64,000 nucleotides of DNA. Origin: Amylibacter sp. GTDB lineage: Bacteria > Pseudomonadota > Alphaproteobacteria > Rhodobacterales > Rhodobacteraceae. Positions within the stretch are counted from its first letter, which is position 1. Every line of letters begins with the position of its first letter. A program made the position numbers and the translations under genes. Where the stretch lies: contig JAJFHZ010000004.1 in assembly GCA_021775355.1 (NCBI GenBank), forward strand, positions 1 to 64,000, in the 5' to 3' direction. The notes under the pieces are model-generated. The model did not search any database, was not told the origin of the DNA, and worked only from the letters and a program-made list of their open reading frames with translations. This document shows, in pieces, positions 19,166 through 31,248 of this stretch.

Positions 19166-20032
19166 CTATGTACCCTTTCGTTTCACGATTACATCGGCCA
19201 TTTTCAGTAAAGCGCGCGCATCATCTGCATGTAAATGCTCTACCAGTTCACCGTCAAGGGTCGCAACCCCTGCACCTTTGGCCTCTGCTGCTTCATAGGC
19301 CTCGATTTGCCGTTTTGCATAGGCAATTTCTTCGGCACTTGGCCCAAAGGTCGCGTTGGCAGGGCTGATTTGTGCCGGGTGAATCAGCGATTTCCCGTCA
19401 AACCCCAAGACCCGCCCCTGCGTGCAATTGGCCACAAATCCGTCCGTATCCGTGAATTTCTTGTAAACACCGTCAATACAAATCAATCCGTAAGCCCGCG
19501 CCGCAAGCAGGCATAATCCGTAGCTGGTCAACAGCGCATCTTGCCCTGTGGTTTCGCGTGCCTTCATATCCTTCAACAAATCATTCGGCCCGACAATCAT
19601 CCCCACCACCCGTTGCGATTCTGTACAAATTTCGCGTAAGTTCATCACACCTATGGCGGTTTCGATCATGATCCAAAGCCGTGTATTTTTAGCGGCAGGT
19701 TCCGTATCCAGTATCTGCACGACAGCCCGTACATCCGCCGCCGTATCAACCTTCGGAACCACAATTGCATTCACACCAGCCTTTGCTAAAGCTTTGACAT
19801 CACTCGCGAAATACTCCGTTTCGACACTATTCACCCGCACCATTTGCAATGATGCCGCAAAGCCACCATCCGCCAAGGCGATGATCGCGGCATCACGGGC
19901 TTCGGCTTTGCGTGCAGGCGTAATAGAATCCTCTAAATCCAGTATCACACCGTCACAATCCAACCCTTTTGATTTTTCGACCGCACGCGCATTTAACGCC
20001 GGTACAAACAGTAGCGAACGGGTGGGTATCAT
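19166..20032 (-). CDS. mcl2: CoA ester lyase, probable (3S)-malyl-CoA thioesterase
   Basis: HpcH/HpaI-CitE family protein of 288 residues from ATG 20032. Family motifs: RSLLFVPA at the N-terminus, the metal/substrate LDLEDSI block near residue 37, the RVNS arginine segment, PKVDTA, and the MIETAIGVMN glutamate segment. In Rhodobacter sphaeroides the Mcl2 thioesterase of the ethylmalonyl-CoA pathway has this size and, as I recall, the same position between sdh and mdh genes; that context drives the specific name. Citrate-lyase-beta-like or malyl-CoA lyase activity cannot be excluded by sequence. Its in-frame extension to 20113 has no ribosome site. Confidence 0.75.
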   Translation of the reverse strand: MIPTRSLLFVPALNARAVEKSKGLDCDGVILDLEDSITPARKAEARDAAIIALADGGFAASLQMVRVNSVETEYFASDVKALAKAGVNAIVVPKVDTAADVRAVVQILDTEPAAKNTRLWIMIETAIGVMNLREICTESQRVVGMIVGPNDLLKDMKARETTGQDALLTSYGLCLLAARAYGLICIDGVYKKFTDTDGFVANCTQGRVLGFDGKSLIHPAQISPANATFGPSAEEIAYAKRQIEAYEAAEAKGAGVATLDGELVEHLHADDARALLKMADVIVKRKGT

Positions 20033-20148
20033 TTTATAAACCTTTTTAAACCTGCCCTTACATCCCCAAATTGACAGCCAATTGCAACCACCCAATGCAA
20101 CACACATCCGCACGACCCGTTAATCCGTTCTTACACAATGTCGCAAAA

Positions 20149-20178
20149 CCTTTCGACAAGAACACAACATTCGAAAGG
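20149..20178 (+). promoter_or_regulatory. inverted repeat overlapping the ribosome site of the gene at 20185
   Basis: Perfect 8-bp inverted repeat: CCTTTCGA (20149-20156) and TCGAAAGG (20171-20178) with a 14-base loop. The right arm contains the GAAAGG ribosome site 6 bases before ATG 20185, so folding would hide it. It could be a translation switch or an operator in this divergent promoter region. Confidence 0.4.
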
Positions 20179-20184
20179 ACGTGC

Positions 20185-20502
20185 ATGCCAAATCACATAG
20201 AAAAAATGATCCTCACCTTATCCATTGGGCTTGTCGGAATGATATTCGCAATGGATGCAGCCCAAACCTCCCCGGCCAATTGTGCCAAGCGCGCCAAAAT
20301 GGTCGAAAAACTGCATGCACGTTTTGGCGAAAGCCGCCAAAGCGTCGGGTTGACACCGGGTGGGCAAGCGTTGGAAATATTTGCCCACCCCGAAACCGGA
20401 ACCTGGACCATATTACTGACATTACCCAATGGCACCAGCTGCATGATGGCTTCGGGTCACGCCTATCAGGCCGTAAAAACCCCCGCGGATCAGGGCGTTT
20501 AA
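20185..20502 (+). CDS. small secreted hypothetical protein
   Basis: 105 residues from ATG 20185, which follows GAAAGGA by 6 bases. The N-terminus is a signal peptide (basic start, hydrophobic core about 8-24), then a mature domain with Cys at NCAKRA and SCMMASG, which could form one disulfide. The pattern matches a small conserved periplasmic protein found near mdh in roseobacters, but I know no function. It diverges from the mcl2-like gene and precedes mdh by about 104 bases. Confidence 0.65.
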   Translation: MPNHIEKMILTLSIGLVGMIFAMDAAQTSPANCAKRAKMVEKLHARFGESRQSVGLTPGGQALEIFAHPETGTWTILLTLPNGTSCMMASGHAYQAVKTPADQGV

Positions 20503-20585
20503 ATCCGCAAAACGTCGCGGGCAGAACAAAAAACAACAATGCCGCTTGCTCTTCGTGCGTAGAAACGCTACCCCATCTGCGATGA

Positions 20586-22324
<1,739 letters not shown>

Positions 22325-22340
22325 ACAATTGATAGATTTT

Positions 22341-22369
22341 GTGATCACATGAAATATACGTGTGATCAC
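22341..22369. promoter_or_regulatory. paired GTGATCAC operator upstream of sucC
   Basis: Two perfect GTGATCAC palindromes at 22341-22348 and 22362-22369, centres 21 bp apart, 108-136 bases upstream of the sucC start. Arrangement and spacing are identical to the pair upstream of sdhC. They are probably bound by the GntR protein encoded at 34816-35469. Confidence 0.7.
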
Positions 22370-22476
22370 AAAAAATACTTATTTACACAATATCATGGTT
22401 TTTTCAACTTTTCCCTTCTTTCCCAGCGAAACCTCTGTAACAGTCGGGTGACGAATTCAGCAAAAGGGACATACCC

Positions 22477-23670
22477 ATGAACATCCATGAATACCAAGCT
22501 AAGGGATTACTGCGCAAATATGGTGCGAATGTATCGGATGGCCGCATCGTAATGAACGCAGCCGAAGCCAAAGCCAAAGCCAGCGAAATGGGTGGGCCGC
22601 TTTGGGTCGTCAAAGCGCAAATTCATGCAGGCGGGCGCGGCAAAGGTCACTTCAAGGAAGCTGAAGCAGGTGATGCGGGCGGTGTGCGTCTGGCCCATTC
22701 CGTGGAAGAAGCCGCCGAAGAGGCGCAAAAAATGCTGGGCCGTACATTGGTCACGCACCAAACTGGCCCTGCCGGCAAACAAGTCAATCGGGTTTATCTG
22801 GAAGACGGTGCCGATATTGAAAAAGAATTTTATCTGGCCGTGCTGCTGGATCGTGAAACATCGCGCGTTTCTTTCGTGGCCTCGACCGAAGGCGGCATGG
22901 ACATTGAAAAAGTTGCCGCCGAAACCCCTGAAAAAATTGTCAGCTTCACCGTCGACCCTGCCGCAGGCTTTTCCGGCTTTCATGGCCGCCGCGTAGCCTT
23001 TGCACTTGGTCTGGAAGGCAAGCAGGTCAAACAATGCGTTCAGCTGGTCGCACTATTGTATAAGATGTTCGTTGAAAAAGATATGGATATGCTGGAAATC
23101 AATCCGTTGATCGTTACCAAAGCGGGCGATCTAAAATGCTTGGACGCCAAAATGGGCTTTGACGGCAACGCTTTGTACCGCCAGCCGGACATCATGGAAT
23201 TGCGGGATGAAACTGAAGAAGACGCCAAAGAACTGGAAGCATCTAAATATGACCTGAATTACATCGCTTTGGACGGTGAAATCGGCTGTATGGTCAACGG
23301 TGCCGGCCTTGCGATGGCAACGATGGACATCATCAAGCTTTACGGCGCGGAACCTGCCAACTTTCTGGACGTCGGTGGCGGTGCCACCAAGGAAAAGGTA
23401 ACCGAGGCCTTTAAAATCATCACATCCGACCCGCAAGTCAAAGGCATTCTGGTCAATATATTCGGTGGCATCATGCGCTGTGATGTAATCGCCGAGGGCG
23501 TTGTCGCCGCTGTTAAAGAGGTTGGTCTGCAAGTACCGTTGGTAGTGCGCCTTGAAGGCACCAAAGTGGCCGAAGGCAAAAAGATAATCAACGAAAGCGG
23601 CCTTGATGTCATCGCCGCCGATGATCTGGGTGACGCGGCCGCGAAAATCGTGAAAGCGGTAAAGGGGTAA
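22477..23670 (+). CDS. sucC: succinyl-CoA synthetase (ADP-forming) beta subunit
   Basis: 397 residues. An ATP-grasp domain occupies the first 240 residues (start [22 protein letters not shown] nucleotide loop, a LEINPL magnesium-site motif). It is followed by the CoA-ligase domain with [17 protein letters not shown] and the VNIFGGI motif. It makes succinate plus ATP from succinyl-CoA with SucD. It is the first gene of a long suc cluster. The paired GTGATCAC operator lies in its leader. AAAGGGA precedes the start. Confidence 0.98.
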   Translation: MNIHEYQAKGLLRKYGANVSDGRIVMNAAEAKAKASEMGGPLWVVKAQIHAGGRGKGHFKEAEAGDAGGVRLAHSVEEAAEEAQKMLGRTLVTHQTGPAGKQVNRVYLEDGADIEKEFYLAVLLDRETSRVSFVASTEGGMDIEKVAAETPEKIVSFTVDPAAGFSGFHGRRVAFALGLEGKQVKQCVQLVALLYKMFVEKDMDMLEINPLIVTKAGDLKCLDAKMGFDGNALYRQPDIMELRDETEEDAKELEASKYDLNYIALDGEIGCMVNGAGLAMATMDIIKLYGAEPANFLDVGGGATKEKVTEAFKIITSDPQVKGILVNIFGGIMRCDVIAEGVVAAVKEVGLQVPLVVRLEGTKVAEGKKIINESGLDVIAADDLGDAAAKIVKAVKG

Positions 23671-23674
23671 CCCG

Positions 23675-24232
23675 ATGAAAACCTTCCTGACACTCATAAC
23701 TCTTGCCATTGCAGCCCCCGCTGCAATGGCACAGGATATGGCTGCAGAAAAATCGCGCGCCATAAGTTTGGCCAATTATTTTGGTACCTCTTGCCTGAAA
23801 TACGCCCCCGATGTGGACACGCTATTTCACGCCAAGGGCGTTTTGGGCCTGACAGAAATCAATTCAGGGCCGCTCAATTTTTTCGAACTGGTTTACGGGC
23901 TGACGGTTTCAAACGGTAATCACCATACCTTTGCTGGTCAGACAAAAGACGGTGTCGGCTTTGAAATTCACATCAATAATTTCACACAAGACGGTGTCCG
24001 CTATTACGGCTGTTCCATCGGCAGCCCCGAGGTGACCTCTGCCGCGCTGGAAGCGGAATTGCGCGCAACATATGGCCTTCCGGGAGATCCGGTTCTGAAC
24101 GAAAAAATGTCAAGCCTTCACCACCGCATGTGGAACTTCGGCTCCAAGCAAGACCCACAGTATTTCATCCTGATCGGCCTTAGCAACCCCAATGAACCAA
24201 CGGCCGTCGTTGCCAATTTCGGAAAGAAATAA
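23675..24232 (+). CDS. secreted hypothetical protein in the suc operon
   Basis: 185 residues beginning only 4 bases after sucC. A clear signal peptide ([19 protein letters not shown]) implies a periplasmic protein. Two Cys (in TSCLKY and YYGCSIG) could form a disulfide. I do not recognise a family. Its weak ribosome site and tight spacing suggest it is expressed with sucC. The gene after it encodes another exported protein that it overlaps by one base, so both may work together. Confidence 0.65.
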   Translation: MKTFLTLITLAIAAPAAMAQDMAAEKSRAISLANYFGTSCLKYAPDVDTLFHAKGVLGLTEINSGPLNFFELVYGLTVSNGNHHTFAGQTKDGVGFEIHINNFTQDGVRYYGCSIGSPEVTSAALEAELRATYGLPGDPVLNEKMSSLHHRMWNFGSKQDPQYFILIGLSNPNEPTAVVANFGKK

Positions 24233-24762
24233 TGATGGTACGAAAAACCCTGACATCTGCACTTCTCGTTCTGGCTCTGACAGGCCAGATGTCGCAAACA
24301 ACCGCAGCGCAAGACATATCTGTTCTGACCGCCGAGACAGCTATGCTGCAATCATCCGACCACAGCGTCTTGATGCGCGCAGCTGTCGCCGCTTGTCTGT
24401 TGCACCCGACAGACCGCAAAACCATTCTGACACTGCTTGAAGGCGCAAAATGGACGGTTGGTGGTGATGATGAATGGATTGAGGCGGGTTTCAATGACGT
24501 CTGGGTCACTTTGATGGGCAGTAATGACGATTTCTTTTGTGATGTTCAGGGTGACATTTCACAAGCTGCGGCCCTTGCGGGTCTCAAAGACATGATAACG
24601 GCGGCCCATTGGGATAACTGGACAATCACACAGGAAGATGGCGAATGCCATAGCCTAAACCACCCGCAAGGTCCGGGTATCTACATCACCAGTGCCGGCA
24701 ATGATCCCGTTTGTACCCCGCAACCCCACAGCGCAATTCGCATTGCCGGTCAGAGGAATTAA
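24232..24762 (+). CDS. secreted hypothetical protein in the suc operon
   Basis: 176 residues with a signal peptide ending at about TTAAQ. Mature part: Cys in AACLL, FFCDVQ, GECHS and VCTPQ, giving four cysteines and so two possible disulfides, which fits a periplasmic location. No family recognised. Two adjacent ATG codons (24232, 24235) can both start it. It sits between another exported protein and a methyltransferase, all between sucC and sucD. Confidence 0.6.
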   Translation: MMVRKTLTSALLVLALTGQMSQTTAAQDISVLTAETAMLQSSDHSVLMRAAVAACLLHPTDRKTILTLLEGAKWTVGGDDEWIEAGFNDVWVTLMGSNDDFFCDVQGDISQAAALAGLKDMITAAHWDNWTITQEDGECHSLNHPQGPGIYITSAGNDPVCTPQPHSAIRIAGQRN

Positions 24763-24769
24763 ACTGTAA

Positions 24770-25576
24770 ATGTCCGATACATCTTCCTCCCCCCGGGCCT
24801 GCCCGAACTGCAACGCGAACGCGGCAACCCCGTTGCCACAATACTCGCGCGATGAATGGCGGATCGTTGAATGTAAATCCTGCACAATGGTCTACCTACA
24901 AAACCCGATTGATTATGTTGCACTGGAAGAAGACTACGCTTGGGAAAAAACTTACGCAGAGCTTGATAAAGAACGAAATCGCAAGAAATCATGGATCAAA
25001 CGGGCAGCACGCCAAGTGCGTATCCTGAATTATCGCATGAAACGTGACGCGAATGAACGCTTTTTGAAGATACTGGGCCCGGGTAATATTCTGGACATCG
25101 GTTGCGGTGATGTCGTGCGTTGTCAAACCCCCTTCGTGCCCTACGGCATCGAAATATCGAAAGCCATGCAAAAAACCGCAGATGAAAAAATGCGCGCACT
25201 GGGCGGCGAATGTGTGCTGGGTGCGGGTGCCGAAGCAATCTGGGACTTCCCGAAAGACAAATTCGACAGCATTATGATGCATTCATATCTGGAACACGAA
25301 GTGCAGGTTGCCAAAATTCTGGACGGCGCCATGCATTGCCTGAAACCGGGTGGCAAAATTTATGTACGGGTGCCGAATTACAACGCCCTGAACAGACGCA
25401 TTTCCGGCCCGAATTGGCCCGGTTTTCGCTACCCCGACCACGTCAATTACTTCACCGTCAAAACGCTAAAGGCGGTCGCCGCCAACGCAGGTTTCGATTT
25501 CAAGCTCGTAAACCGTCACAAAATCTGGCTGGATGATAACATTCTGGCCCTTTTCACCAAACCAACCACCCTGTAA
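24770..25576 (+). CDS. class I SAM-dependent methyltransferase with N-terminal zinc ribbon
   Basis: 268 residues. The N-terminus has four cysteines (C11, C14, C35, C38) arranged as a zinc ribbon, as in sugar C-methyltransferases and similar surface-polysaccharide enzymes. The SAM-binding motif ILDIGCGD lies near residue 104. A HSYLEHEV segment with a glutamate follows, then a [15 protein letters not shown] block typical of methyltransferase family 11/23. It is 13 bases before sucD and has no promoter of its own. The substrate is probably a sugar or lipid, by inference from the family. Confidence 0.8.
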   Translation: MSDTSSSPRACPNCNANAATPLPQYSRDEWRIVECKSCTMVYLQNPIDYVALEEDYAWEKTYAELDKERNRKKSWIKRAARQVRILNYRMKRDANERFLKILGPGNILDIGCGDVVRCQTPFVPYGIEISKAMQKTADEKMRALGGECVLGAGAEAIWDFPKDKFDSIMMHSYLEHEVQVAKILDGAMHCLKPGGKIYVRVPNYNALNRRISGPNWPGFRYPDHVNYFTVKTLKAVAANAGFDFKLVNRHKIWLDDNILALFTKPTTL

Positions 25577-25589
25577 GGATTCAACGCTT

Positions 25590-26471
25590 ATGTCAGTACT
25601 CGTAAACAACAACACCAAAGTCATCTGCCAGGGCCTGACAGGGTCGCAAGGTACGTTTCACACCGAACAGGCCATTGCATATGGCACCAATATGGTCGGC
25701 GGAGTTACACCGGGCAAAGGCGGGCAAACCCACCTTGAGCTACCAGTGTTCAATTCTGTGCACGAAGCCCGCCATGTCACAGGCGCCAACGCCACCGTGA
25801 TCTATGTGCCACCGCCCTTCGCAGCGGACAGTATTTTAGAAGCGATCGACGCCGAAATGGAACTGATCGTCGCCATCACCGAAGGTATCCCTGTTTTGGA
25901 TATGATGAAAGTCAAACGCGCATTGGACGGCTCCAAATCCCGCCTAATCGGGCCGAACTGCCCGGGCATCATCACACCGGGCGCGTGCAAAATCGGCATC
26001 ATGCCGGGCCACATACATCAGGCAGGTAGCTGTGGCGTGGTATCGCGTTCCGGCACACTGACCTATGAGGCGGTGAAACAAACCACCGATCTCGGTCTTG
26101 GCCAATCCACGGCCATCGGCATCGGCGGTGACCCGATCAAAGGCACTGAACACATTGATTGTCTGGAAATGTTCATGGCCGACCCCGACACCCATTCAAT
26201 CATCATGCTGGGCGAAATCGGCGGAAGCGCCGAAGAAGACGCAGCACAGTTCATTATTGATGAGGCTAAGGCGGGCCGTAAAAAACCCGTCGCGGGCTTT
26301 ATCGCAGGCGTCACAGCCCCTCCGGGCCGGCGCATGGGCCACGCAGGCGCAATTGTAGCAGGCGGCAAAGGTGATGCAGCCAGCAAAATCGAAGCAATGA
26401 AAGCCGCAGGTATTGTGGTGGCAGACAGCCCCGCAACACTAGGCGAGGCTGTTATGAAAGCTATTGGGTAA
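25590..26471 (+). CDS. sucD: succinyl-CoA synthetase (ADP-forming) alpha subunit
   Basis: 293 residues from ATG 25590. The CoA-binding [10 protein letters not shown] segment is at the start, the IGPNCPGI and SRSGTLTYE blocks are mid-protein, and the phosphorylated active histidine is in MGHAGAI near residue 250. It forms the heterotetramer with SucC. The open frame extends upstream over the methyltransferase end, but the AAGGA site before 25590 fixes the start. A stem-loop follows before sucA. Confidence 0.98.
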   Translation: MSVLVNNNTKVICQGLTGSQGTFHTEQAIAYGTNMVGGVTPGKGGQTHLELPVFNSVHEARHVTGANATVIYVPPPFAADSILEAIDAEMELIVAITEGIPVLDMMKVKRALDGSKSRLIGPNCPGIITPGACKIGIMPGHIHQAGSCGVVSRSGTLTYEAVKQTTDLGLGQSTAIGIGGDPIKGTEHIDCLEMFMADPDTHSIIMLGEIGGSAEEDAAQFIIDEAKAGRKKPVAGFIAGVTAPPGRRMGHAGAIVAGGKGDAASKIEAMKAAGIVVADSPATLGEAVMKAIG

Positions 26472-26483
26472 ATTAAATCAATC

Positions 26484-26507
26484 GCCTCGCGCATCTCTGC
26501 GCGGGGC
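26484..26507 (+). terminator. stem-loop between sucD and sucA (possible attenuator)
   Basis: GCCTCGCGCA (26484-26493) pairs with TGCGCGGGGC (26498-26507) with one mismatch around a TCTC tetraloop. No T run follows, so it is more likely an RNA-stability or partial-termination element than a full terminator. It sits in the only sizeable gap (87 bases) between sucD and sucA. Confidence 0.45.
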
Positions 26508-26558
26508 TTCCACGTCATACCCGCGATATAATCGTGGGTGCAATCTGGGATTAAAAAC

Positions 26559-29501
26559 ATGACCGACCAATCATCGAACGACCAACTTCACGCATCCTCC
26601 TTTCTGCAAGGCCACAATGCGGAATATATCGAACAGCTTCACGCCAATTACGTGAAAGACCCTGCATCGGTCGACGAAAGCTGGGTCGCGTTCTTCGGTG
26701 AATTGGCCGATGACAATGCATCAATCACCAAAGAGGCTGAAGGCGCTTCATGGTCGCGCGACGACTGGCCACCTATCCCCAACGACGATCTGACAGCCGC
26801 CCTTGACGGGCAATGGGCCGCAGACCCCGAAACCGCGATCAAGGCCAAGGCAACAAGTGCCGGTGTCGGCCTAACCGACGATCAAATCCAACGCGCGGTG
26901 CTGGACAGTATCCGCGCCCTGATGATCATTCGCGCCCATCGTATTCGTGGCCACCTTGCAGCTGACCTTGACCCGCTGAAGATGAAGAAATCAGAACCGC
27001 ATCCGGAACTTGACCCTAAATTCTACGGTTTCAATGAAATCGATATGGATCGCCCGATATTTCTGGACAATGTGTTGGGCATGCAAACCGCCACCATGCG
27101 CACCATCATCGCCAAGCTGCGCAAGACTTATTGCGGTACATTCGCGCTGCAATACATGCACATCTCAGACCCCTTGCAAGCCGCATGGTTGAAAGAACGC
27201 ATCGAGGATTACGACAAGGAAAATTTCTTCACCAAAATGGGCCGCAAAGCGATATTGGCCAAAATGGTCGAGGCCGAAGGCTTTGAAAAATTCTGTCACG
27301 TCAAATATTCAGGTACCAAACGCTTTGGTCTGGATGGCGGCGAAGCACTGATCCCCGCGATGGAACAAATCATCAAACGCGGTGGTGCACTGGGCGTGAA
27401 AGACATCATTGTCGGCATGCCACATCGGGGCCGTTTAAGCGTTCTATCGAACGTGATGGGTAAACCTTATCGTGCCATTTTTAACGAATTTTTCGGCGGC
27501 AGTTACAAACCGGATGAGGTTGAGGGTTCGGGCGATGTAAAGTACCATCTTGGTGCGTCATCCGACCGTGAATTTGACGGTAACTCCGTGCATCTGTCCC
27601 TCACCGCCAACCCGTCACATCTGGAAGCGGTCAATCCGGTTGTTTTGGGCAAAGCGCGCGCCAAGGGCGACCAAATGGGGCGCGACCGCGGTGCCGTGTT
27701 GCCTGTATTGCTGCACGGGGATGCTGCCTTTGCAGGGCAAGGTGTGATTGCCGAATGTTTCGGTTTGTCAGGTCTTAAGGGTCATATCACGGGTGGTACA
27801 ATCCATGTCGTTGTGAATAACCAAATCGGCTTCACTACGGCCCCGCATGACAGCCGCTCTTCGCCTTATCCCACGGATATTGCAATGATGGTGGAAGCCC
27901 CGATTTTCCACGTCAACGGCGACGATCCCGAAGCGGTGGTTCATGCCGCCAAAATCGCCACAGAGTTCCGCCAGAAGTTCCGCAAAGACGTGGTTTTGGA
28001 CATTTTCTGTTACCGCCGTTTCGGCCATAACGAAGGTGATGAACCGATGTTCACCCAACCTGAAATGTACACCAAAATCAAAACCCACAAAACTTCGCTT
28101 GCACTTTATACCGAGCGTCTGATCAAGGATGGTTTAATCCCTGAAGGTGAAATCGAAGACATCAAAGCCGCGTTTCAAGCCAAATTAAACGAAGAGTTCG
28201 AAGCGGGCAAAAACTACAAACCGAACAAGGCCGACTGGCTGGACGGCAAGTGGAAACATCTGGAAAGCAAAGACCCAGAATACCAGCGCGGCAAGACCCA
28301 TATTACCAAAGCACGTTTCAATGAAGTCGGCGCGGCCCTTACCAAACTGCCCGAAAGCTGGACACCGCATAAAACCATTTTGCGCATTCTGGACGCCAAG
28401 GCCGAGATGATTAAATCGGGCAAAGGTATCGACTGGGCCACCGCCGAAGCATTGGCCTTTGGGTCATTACAGGTCGAAGGTTTCCCCGTGCGTCTGTCGG
28501 GCCAAGATTGTACTCGCGGCACATTCAGCCACCGCCATTCAGGTATTCTGGATCAAAACACGGCTGAAAAATACTATCCGCTGAATAACATCCGCGCCGA
28601 GCAAGCACCTTACGAAGTCATCGACAGTATGTTGTCCGAATACGCCGTGTTGGGGTATGAATATGGCTACACACTGGCCGAACCCAACGCACTGACGCTA
28701 TGGGAAGCACAGTTCGGCGACTTTTCCAACGGCGCGCAGATCATGATCGACCAGTTCATCAGTTCAGGCGAAAGCAAATGGTTGCGCATGTCCGGTCTGG
28801 TGATGCTCTTGCCCCACGGTATGGAAGGTCAGGGGCCGGAACACAGTTCCGCCCGCCCCGAACGTTTCTTGCAAATGTGCGCCGAAGACAACTGGGTGAT
28901 CGCTAATGTCACGACACCTGCGAACTACTTCCACATCCTGCGCCGCCAATTACACCGTAAATACCGCAAGCCGCTGGTGATTATGTCCCCGAAATCCCTG
29001 CTGCGCCATAAAATGGCGGTCAGCACGATGGATGAATTCATCGGAACAACCAGTTTTCACCGTGTACTTTGGGATGACGCCCAACTGGGTAATTCCGACA
29101 CAAAACTCGTGGCCGACACAAAGATCAAACGTGTCGTGATGTGTTCCGGTAAAGTCTATTATGACCTGCTTGCCGAACGCGACGCGCGCGGCATCAGCGA
29201 CATTTACCTGATGCGCGTTGAACAGCTTTATCCACATCCCGAAGAGGCAATGGCCGAAGAATTAAAACGCTTCAAAAATGCCGACTTCATCTGGTGCCAG
29301 GAAGAACCTAAAAATCAGGGCTACTGGACATTCATCAACCCGCATATCGAAAATGTTTTGAACAATATAGGCGTCAAAAATCCACGCCCCGCATATGCCG
29401 GCCGCGATGCCGCCGCTGCGCCTGCAACCGGCCTTGCAAGCAATCATAAATTACAACAAGACGCGCTGGTAAACGATGCGCTGACCCTTGGAGGAAAATA
29501 A
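26559..29501 (+). CDS. sucA: 2-oxoglutarate dehydrogenase E1 component
   Basis: 980 residues from ATG 26559. The N-terminal [17 protein letters not shown] helix is the E1o signature that binds E2. The thiamine diphosphate region has [10 protein letters not shown]...NNQIGFTT. Further blocks are HRGRLSVL, a [11 protein letters not shown] motif, and in the second domain the SHRHSG and [18 protein letters not shown] active segment. It decarboxylates 2-oxoglutarate and passes succinyl to SucB. It ends one base before the sucB start codon, whose GAGGAAAA site lies inside the sucA tail. Confidence 0.98.
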   Translation: MTDQSSNDQLHASSFLQGHNAEYIEQLHANYVKDPASVDESWVAFFGELADDNASITKEAEGASWSRDDWPPIPNDDLTAALDGQWAADPETAIKAKATSAGVGLTDDQIQRAVLDSIRALMIIRAHRIRGHLAADLDPLKMKKSEPHPELDPKFYGFNEIDMDRPIFLDNVLGMQTATMRTIIAKLRKTYCGTFALQYMHISDPLQAAWLKERIEDYDKENFFTKMGRKAILAKMVEAEGFEKFCHVKYSGTKRFGLDGGEALIPAMEQIIKRGGALGVKDIIVGMPHRGRLSVLSNVMGKPYRAIFNEFFGGSYKPDEVEGSGDVKYHLGASSDREFDGNSVHLSLTANPSHLEAVNPVVLGKARAKGDQMGRDRGAVLPVLLHGDAAFAGQGVIAECFGLSGLKGHITGGTIHVVVNNQIGFTTAPHDSRSSPYPTDIAMMVEAPIFHVNGDDPEAVVHAAKIATEFRQKFRKDVVLDIFCYRRFGHNEGDEPMFTQPEMYTKIKTHKTSLALYTERLIKDGLIPEGEIEDIKAAFQAKLNEEFEAGKNYKPNKADWLDGKWKHLESKDPEYQRGKTHITKARFNEVGAALTKLPESWTPHKTILRILDAKAEMIKSGKGIDWATAEALAFGSLQVEGFPVRLSGQDCTRGTFSHRHSGILDQNTAEKYYPLNNIRAEQAPYEVIDSMLSEYAVLGYEYGYTLAEPNALTLWEAQFGDFSNGAQIMIDQFISSGESKWLRMSGLVMLLPHGMEGQGPEHSSARPERFLQMCAEDNWVIANVTTPANYFHILRRQLHRKYRKPLVIMSPKSLLRHKMAVSTMDEFIGTTSFHRVLWDDAQLGNSDTKLVADTKIKRVVMCSGKVYYDLLAERDARGISDIYLMRVEQLYPHPEEAMAEELKRFKNADFIWCQEEPKNQGYWTFINPHIENVLNNIGVKNPRPAYAGRDAAAAPATGLASNHKLQQDALVNDALTLGGK

Positions 29502-29502
29502 A

Positions 29503-31017
29503 ATGACCGAAGTACGTGTACCCACCTTAGGCGAAAGTGTTACCGAAGCCACGATTGCAACATGGTTCAAGAAAATTGGCGACAGCGTTGCCGTTGATGA
29601 AATGATCTGCGAACTGGAAACAGACAAAGTCACCGTCGAAGTGCCATCCCCTGTTGCAGGCACATTAACCGAAATAATCGCCGCCGAAGGTGATACCGTG
29701 GGCGTTGACGCGCTCCTGGCCAATATATCTGCAGGCGATGCCGCCCCTGCGCCAAAAGCGGCAAAACCCGCCGCAACCGAAACCCCTGCCGCAACAAGCG
29801 ATGATGCCCAGTCCATAGACGTCATGGTACCTACATTGGGCGAAAGCGTAACCGAAGCAACCGTCGGTACATGGGGCAAAAAAGTCGGTGATACGGTCGC
29901 GGCCGACGAATTGCTGGTCGAACTGGAAACCGACAAAGTCAGTGTTGAAGTGCCCTCACCCGCCTCTGGCGTGATCACTGAAATCTTGGCAGCGGACGGT
30001 GCAACCGTAGCCGCAGGCGGCAAACTTGCCGTAATCTCCGGCACGGCCTCATCCGCCGCAATCGCCCCTGTGGCTGCCGCACCTTCAGCAGCTGCATCCG
30101 ACGATGCCGTCAAAAACGCACCTGCCGCGGAAAAACTGATGGCCGAAAACGATCTGAGTGCAGATCAGGTGACAGGCACCGGCAAAGACGGCCGCGTGAT
30201 GAAATCAGACGTGCAAGCCGCATTGGCAACACCTGCAGCAGCCCCCGTCGTCGCACCGGCCGCAACACCTGCTCCGGCAGCAGTTGCCCCCCGCGCGCCC
30301 GTCGCCGCCGAACAAGCCGCCCGTGAAGAGCGGGTAAAAATGACAAGGCTGCGCCAAACCATCGCGCGGCGCTTGAAAGAAAGCCAAAACACCGCCGCTA
30401 TGCTGACCACATATAATGAGGTCGACATGTCCGCTGTCATGGCTCTGCGCAACCAATACAAAGACGCATTCCTCAAAAAACACGGTGTCAAACTAGGCTT
30501 CATGTCGTTCTTTACCAAAGCATGCTGCCACGCGCTGAATGAAGTCCCTGAAGTGAATGCCGAAATCGACGGCACAGATGTGGTTTATAAAAACTACGTA
30601 AACATGGGGATAGCAGCCGGTACGCCCACGGGCCTTGTGGTGCCGGTGATCCGCGATGCCGACACAATGTCGTTTGCCACCATCGAAAAAATGATCGCCG
30701 AAAAAGGTGCGCGCGCACGTGACGGCAAGCTTAGCATGGCCGAAATGCAGGGCGGCACGTTCACCATCTCAAACGGTGGCGTCTACGGCTCGCTGATGTC
30801 ATCACCCATCCTGAATCCGCCGCAATCGGGCATCTTGGGCATGCACACCATCCAGAAACGCGCCGTGGTAGTGAATGATGAAATAGTCATCCGCCCGATG
30901 ATGTACCTGGCGCTTTCCTACGACCACCGCATTGTGGATGGCAAAGGTGCCGTGACCTTCCTTGTCCGCGTGAAAGAAGCGCTGGAAGACCCGCGTCGGT
31001 TGTTGATGGATTTGTAG
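29503..31017 (+). CDS. sucB: 2-oxoglutarate dehydrogenase E2 (dihydrolipoyl succinyltransferase) with two lipoyl domains
   Basis: 504 residues. Two complete lipoyl domains in tandem, each with [11 protein letters not shown] and the ETDKV lipoylation motif (K42 and K145), are joined by Ala/Pro linkers. A peripheral E1/E3-binding domain lies at about 205-240, then another Ala/Pro linker. The catalytic domain ends with SYDHRIVDG (H475, D479). E. coli SucB has one lipoyl domain, so the second copy is an addition, known from some alphaproteobacteria. The start at 29503 follows GAGGAAAA. Confidence 0.96.
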   Translation: MTEVRVPTLGESVTEATIATWFKKIGDSVAVDEMICELETDKVTVEVPSPVAGTLTEIIAAEGDTVGVDALLANISAGDAAPAPKAAKPAATETPAATSDDAQSIDVMVPTLGESVTEATVGTWGKKVGDTVAADELLVELETDKVSVEVPSPASGVITEILAADGATVAAGGKLAVISGTASSAAIAPVAAAPSAAASDDAVKNAPAAEKLMAENDLSADQVTGTGKDGRVMKSDVQAALATPAAAPVVAPAATPAPAAVAPRAPVAAEQAAREERVKMTRLRQTIARRLKESQNTAAMLTTYNEVDMSAVMALRNQYKDAFLKKHGVKLGFMSFFTKACCHALNEVPEVNAEIDGTDVVYKNYVNMGIAAGTPTGLVVPVIRDADTMSFATIEKMIAEKGARARDGKLSMAEMQGGTFTISNGGVYGSLMSSPILNPPQSGILGMHTIQKRAVVVNDEIVIRPMMYLALSYDHRIVDGKGAVTFLVRVKEALEDPRRLLMDL

Positions 31018-31026
31018 GGCAATCCA

Positions 31027-31248
31027 ATGAAGCTGAAAGAATGGACAGCAGTACACCCGAAACGGAAATTTTATTCCGAATTGGTTCTGTGGCTAATTAT
31101 GGTGGCTGTCCTGATATACGACTTAAACAGCGTTTCTTCAGGCGGTGAGCCCAGAAATATTTTGTTAATTCTCTTTGCCGCTTTTGGATGGCTGCTACCG
31201 GTATTTCGACTGTGGCAATGGCGGAAGTATAATAAGAATACGGAATGA
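31027..31248 (+). CDS. small membrane protein
   Basis: 73 residues with two hydrophobic helices (about 19-33 and 45-60) and a basic C-terminal tail (WRKYNK). No family recognised. It begins 9 bases after sucB and overlaps the VOC gene start by 4 bases (ATGA), which supports it being translated. It may be a small inner-membrane protein of unknown role. Confidence 0.55.
   Translation: MKLKEWTAVHPKRKFYSELVLWLIMVAVLIYDLNSVSSGGEPRNILLILFAAFGWLLPVFRLWQWRKYNKNTE

Noticed and set aside
29451..30113. 220-residue Ala/Ser/Thr/Val-rich frame opposite sucB
   Set aside because: Shadow of the lipoyl repeats and Ala/Pro linkers of sucB on the other strand.
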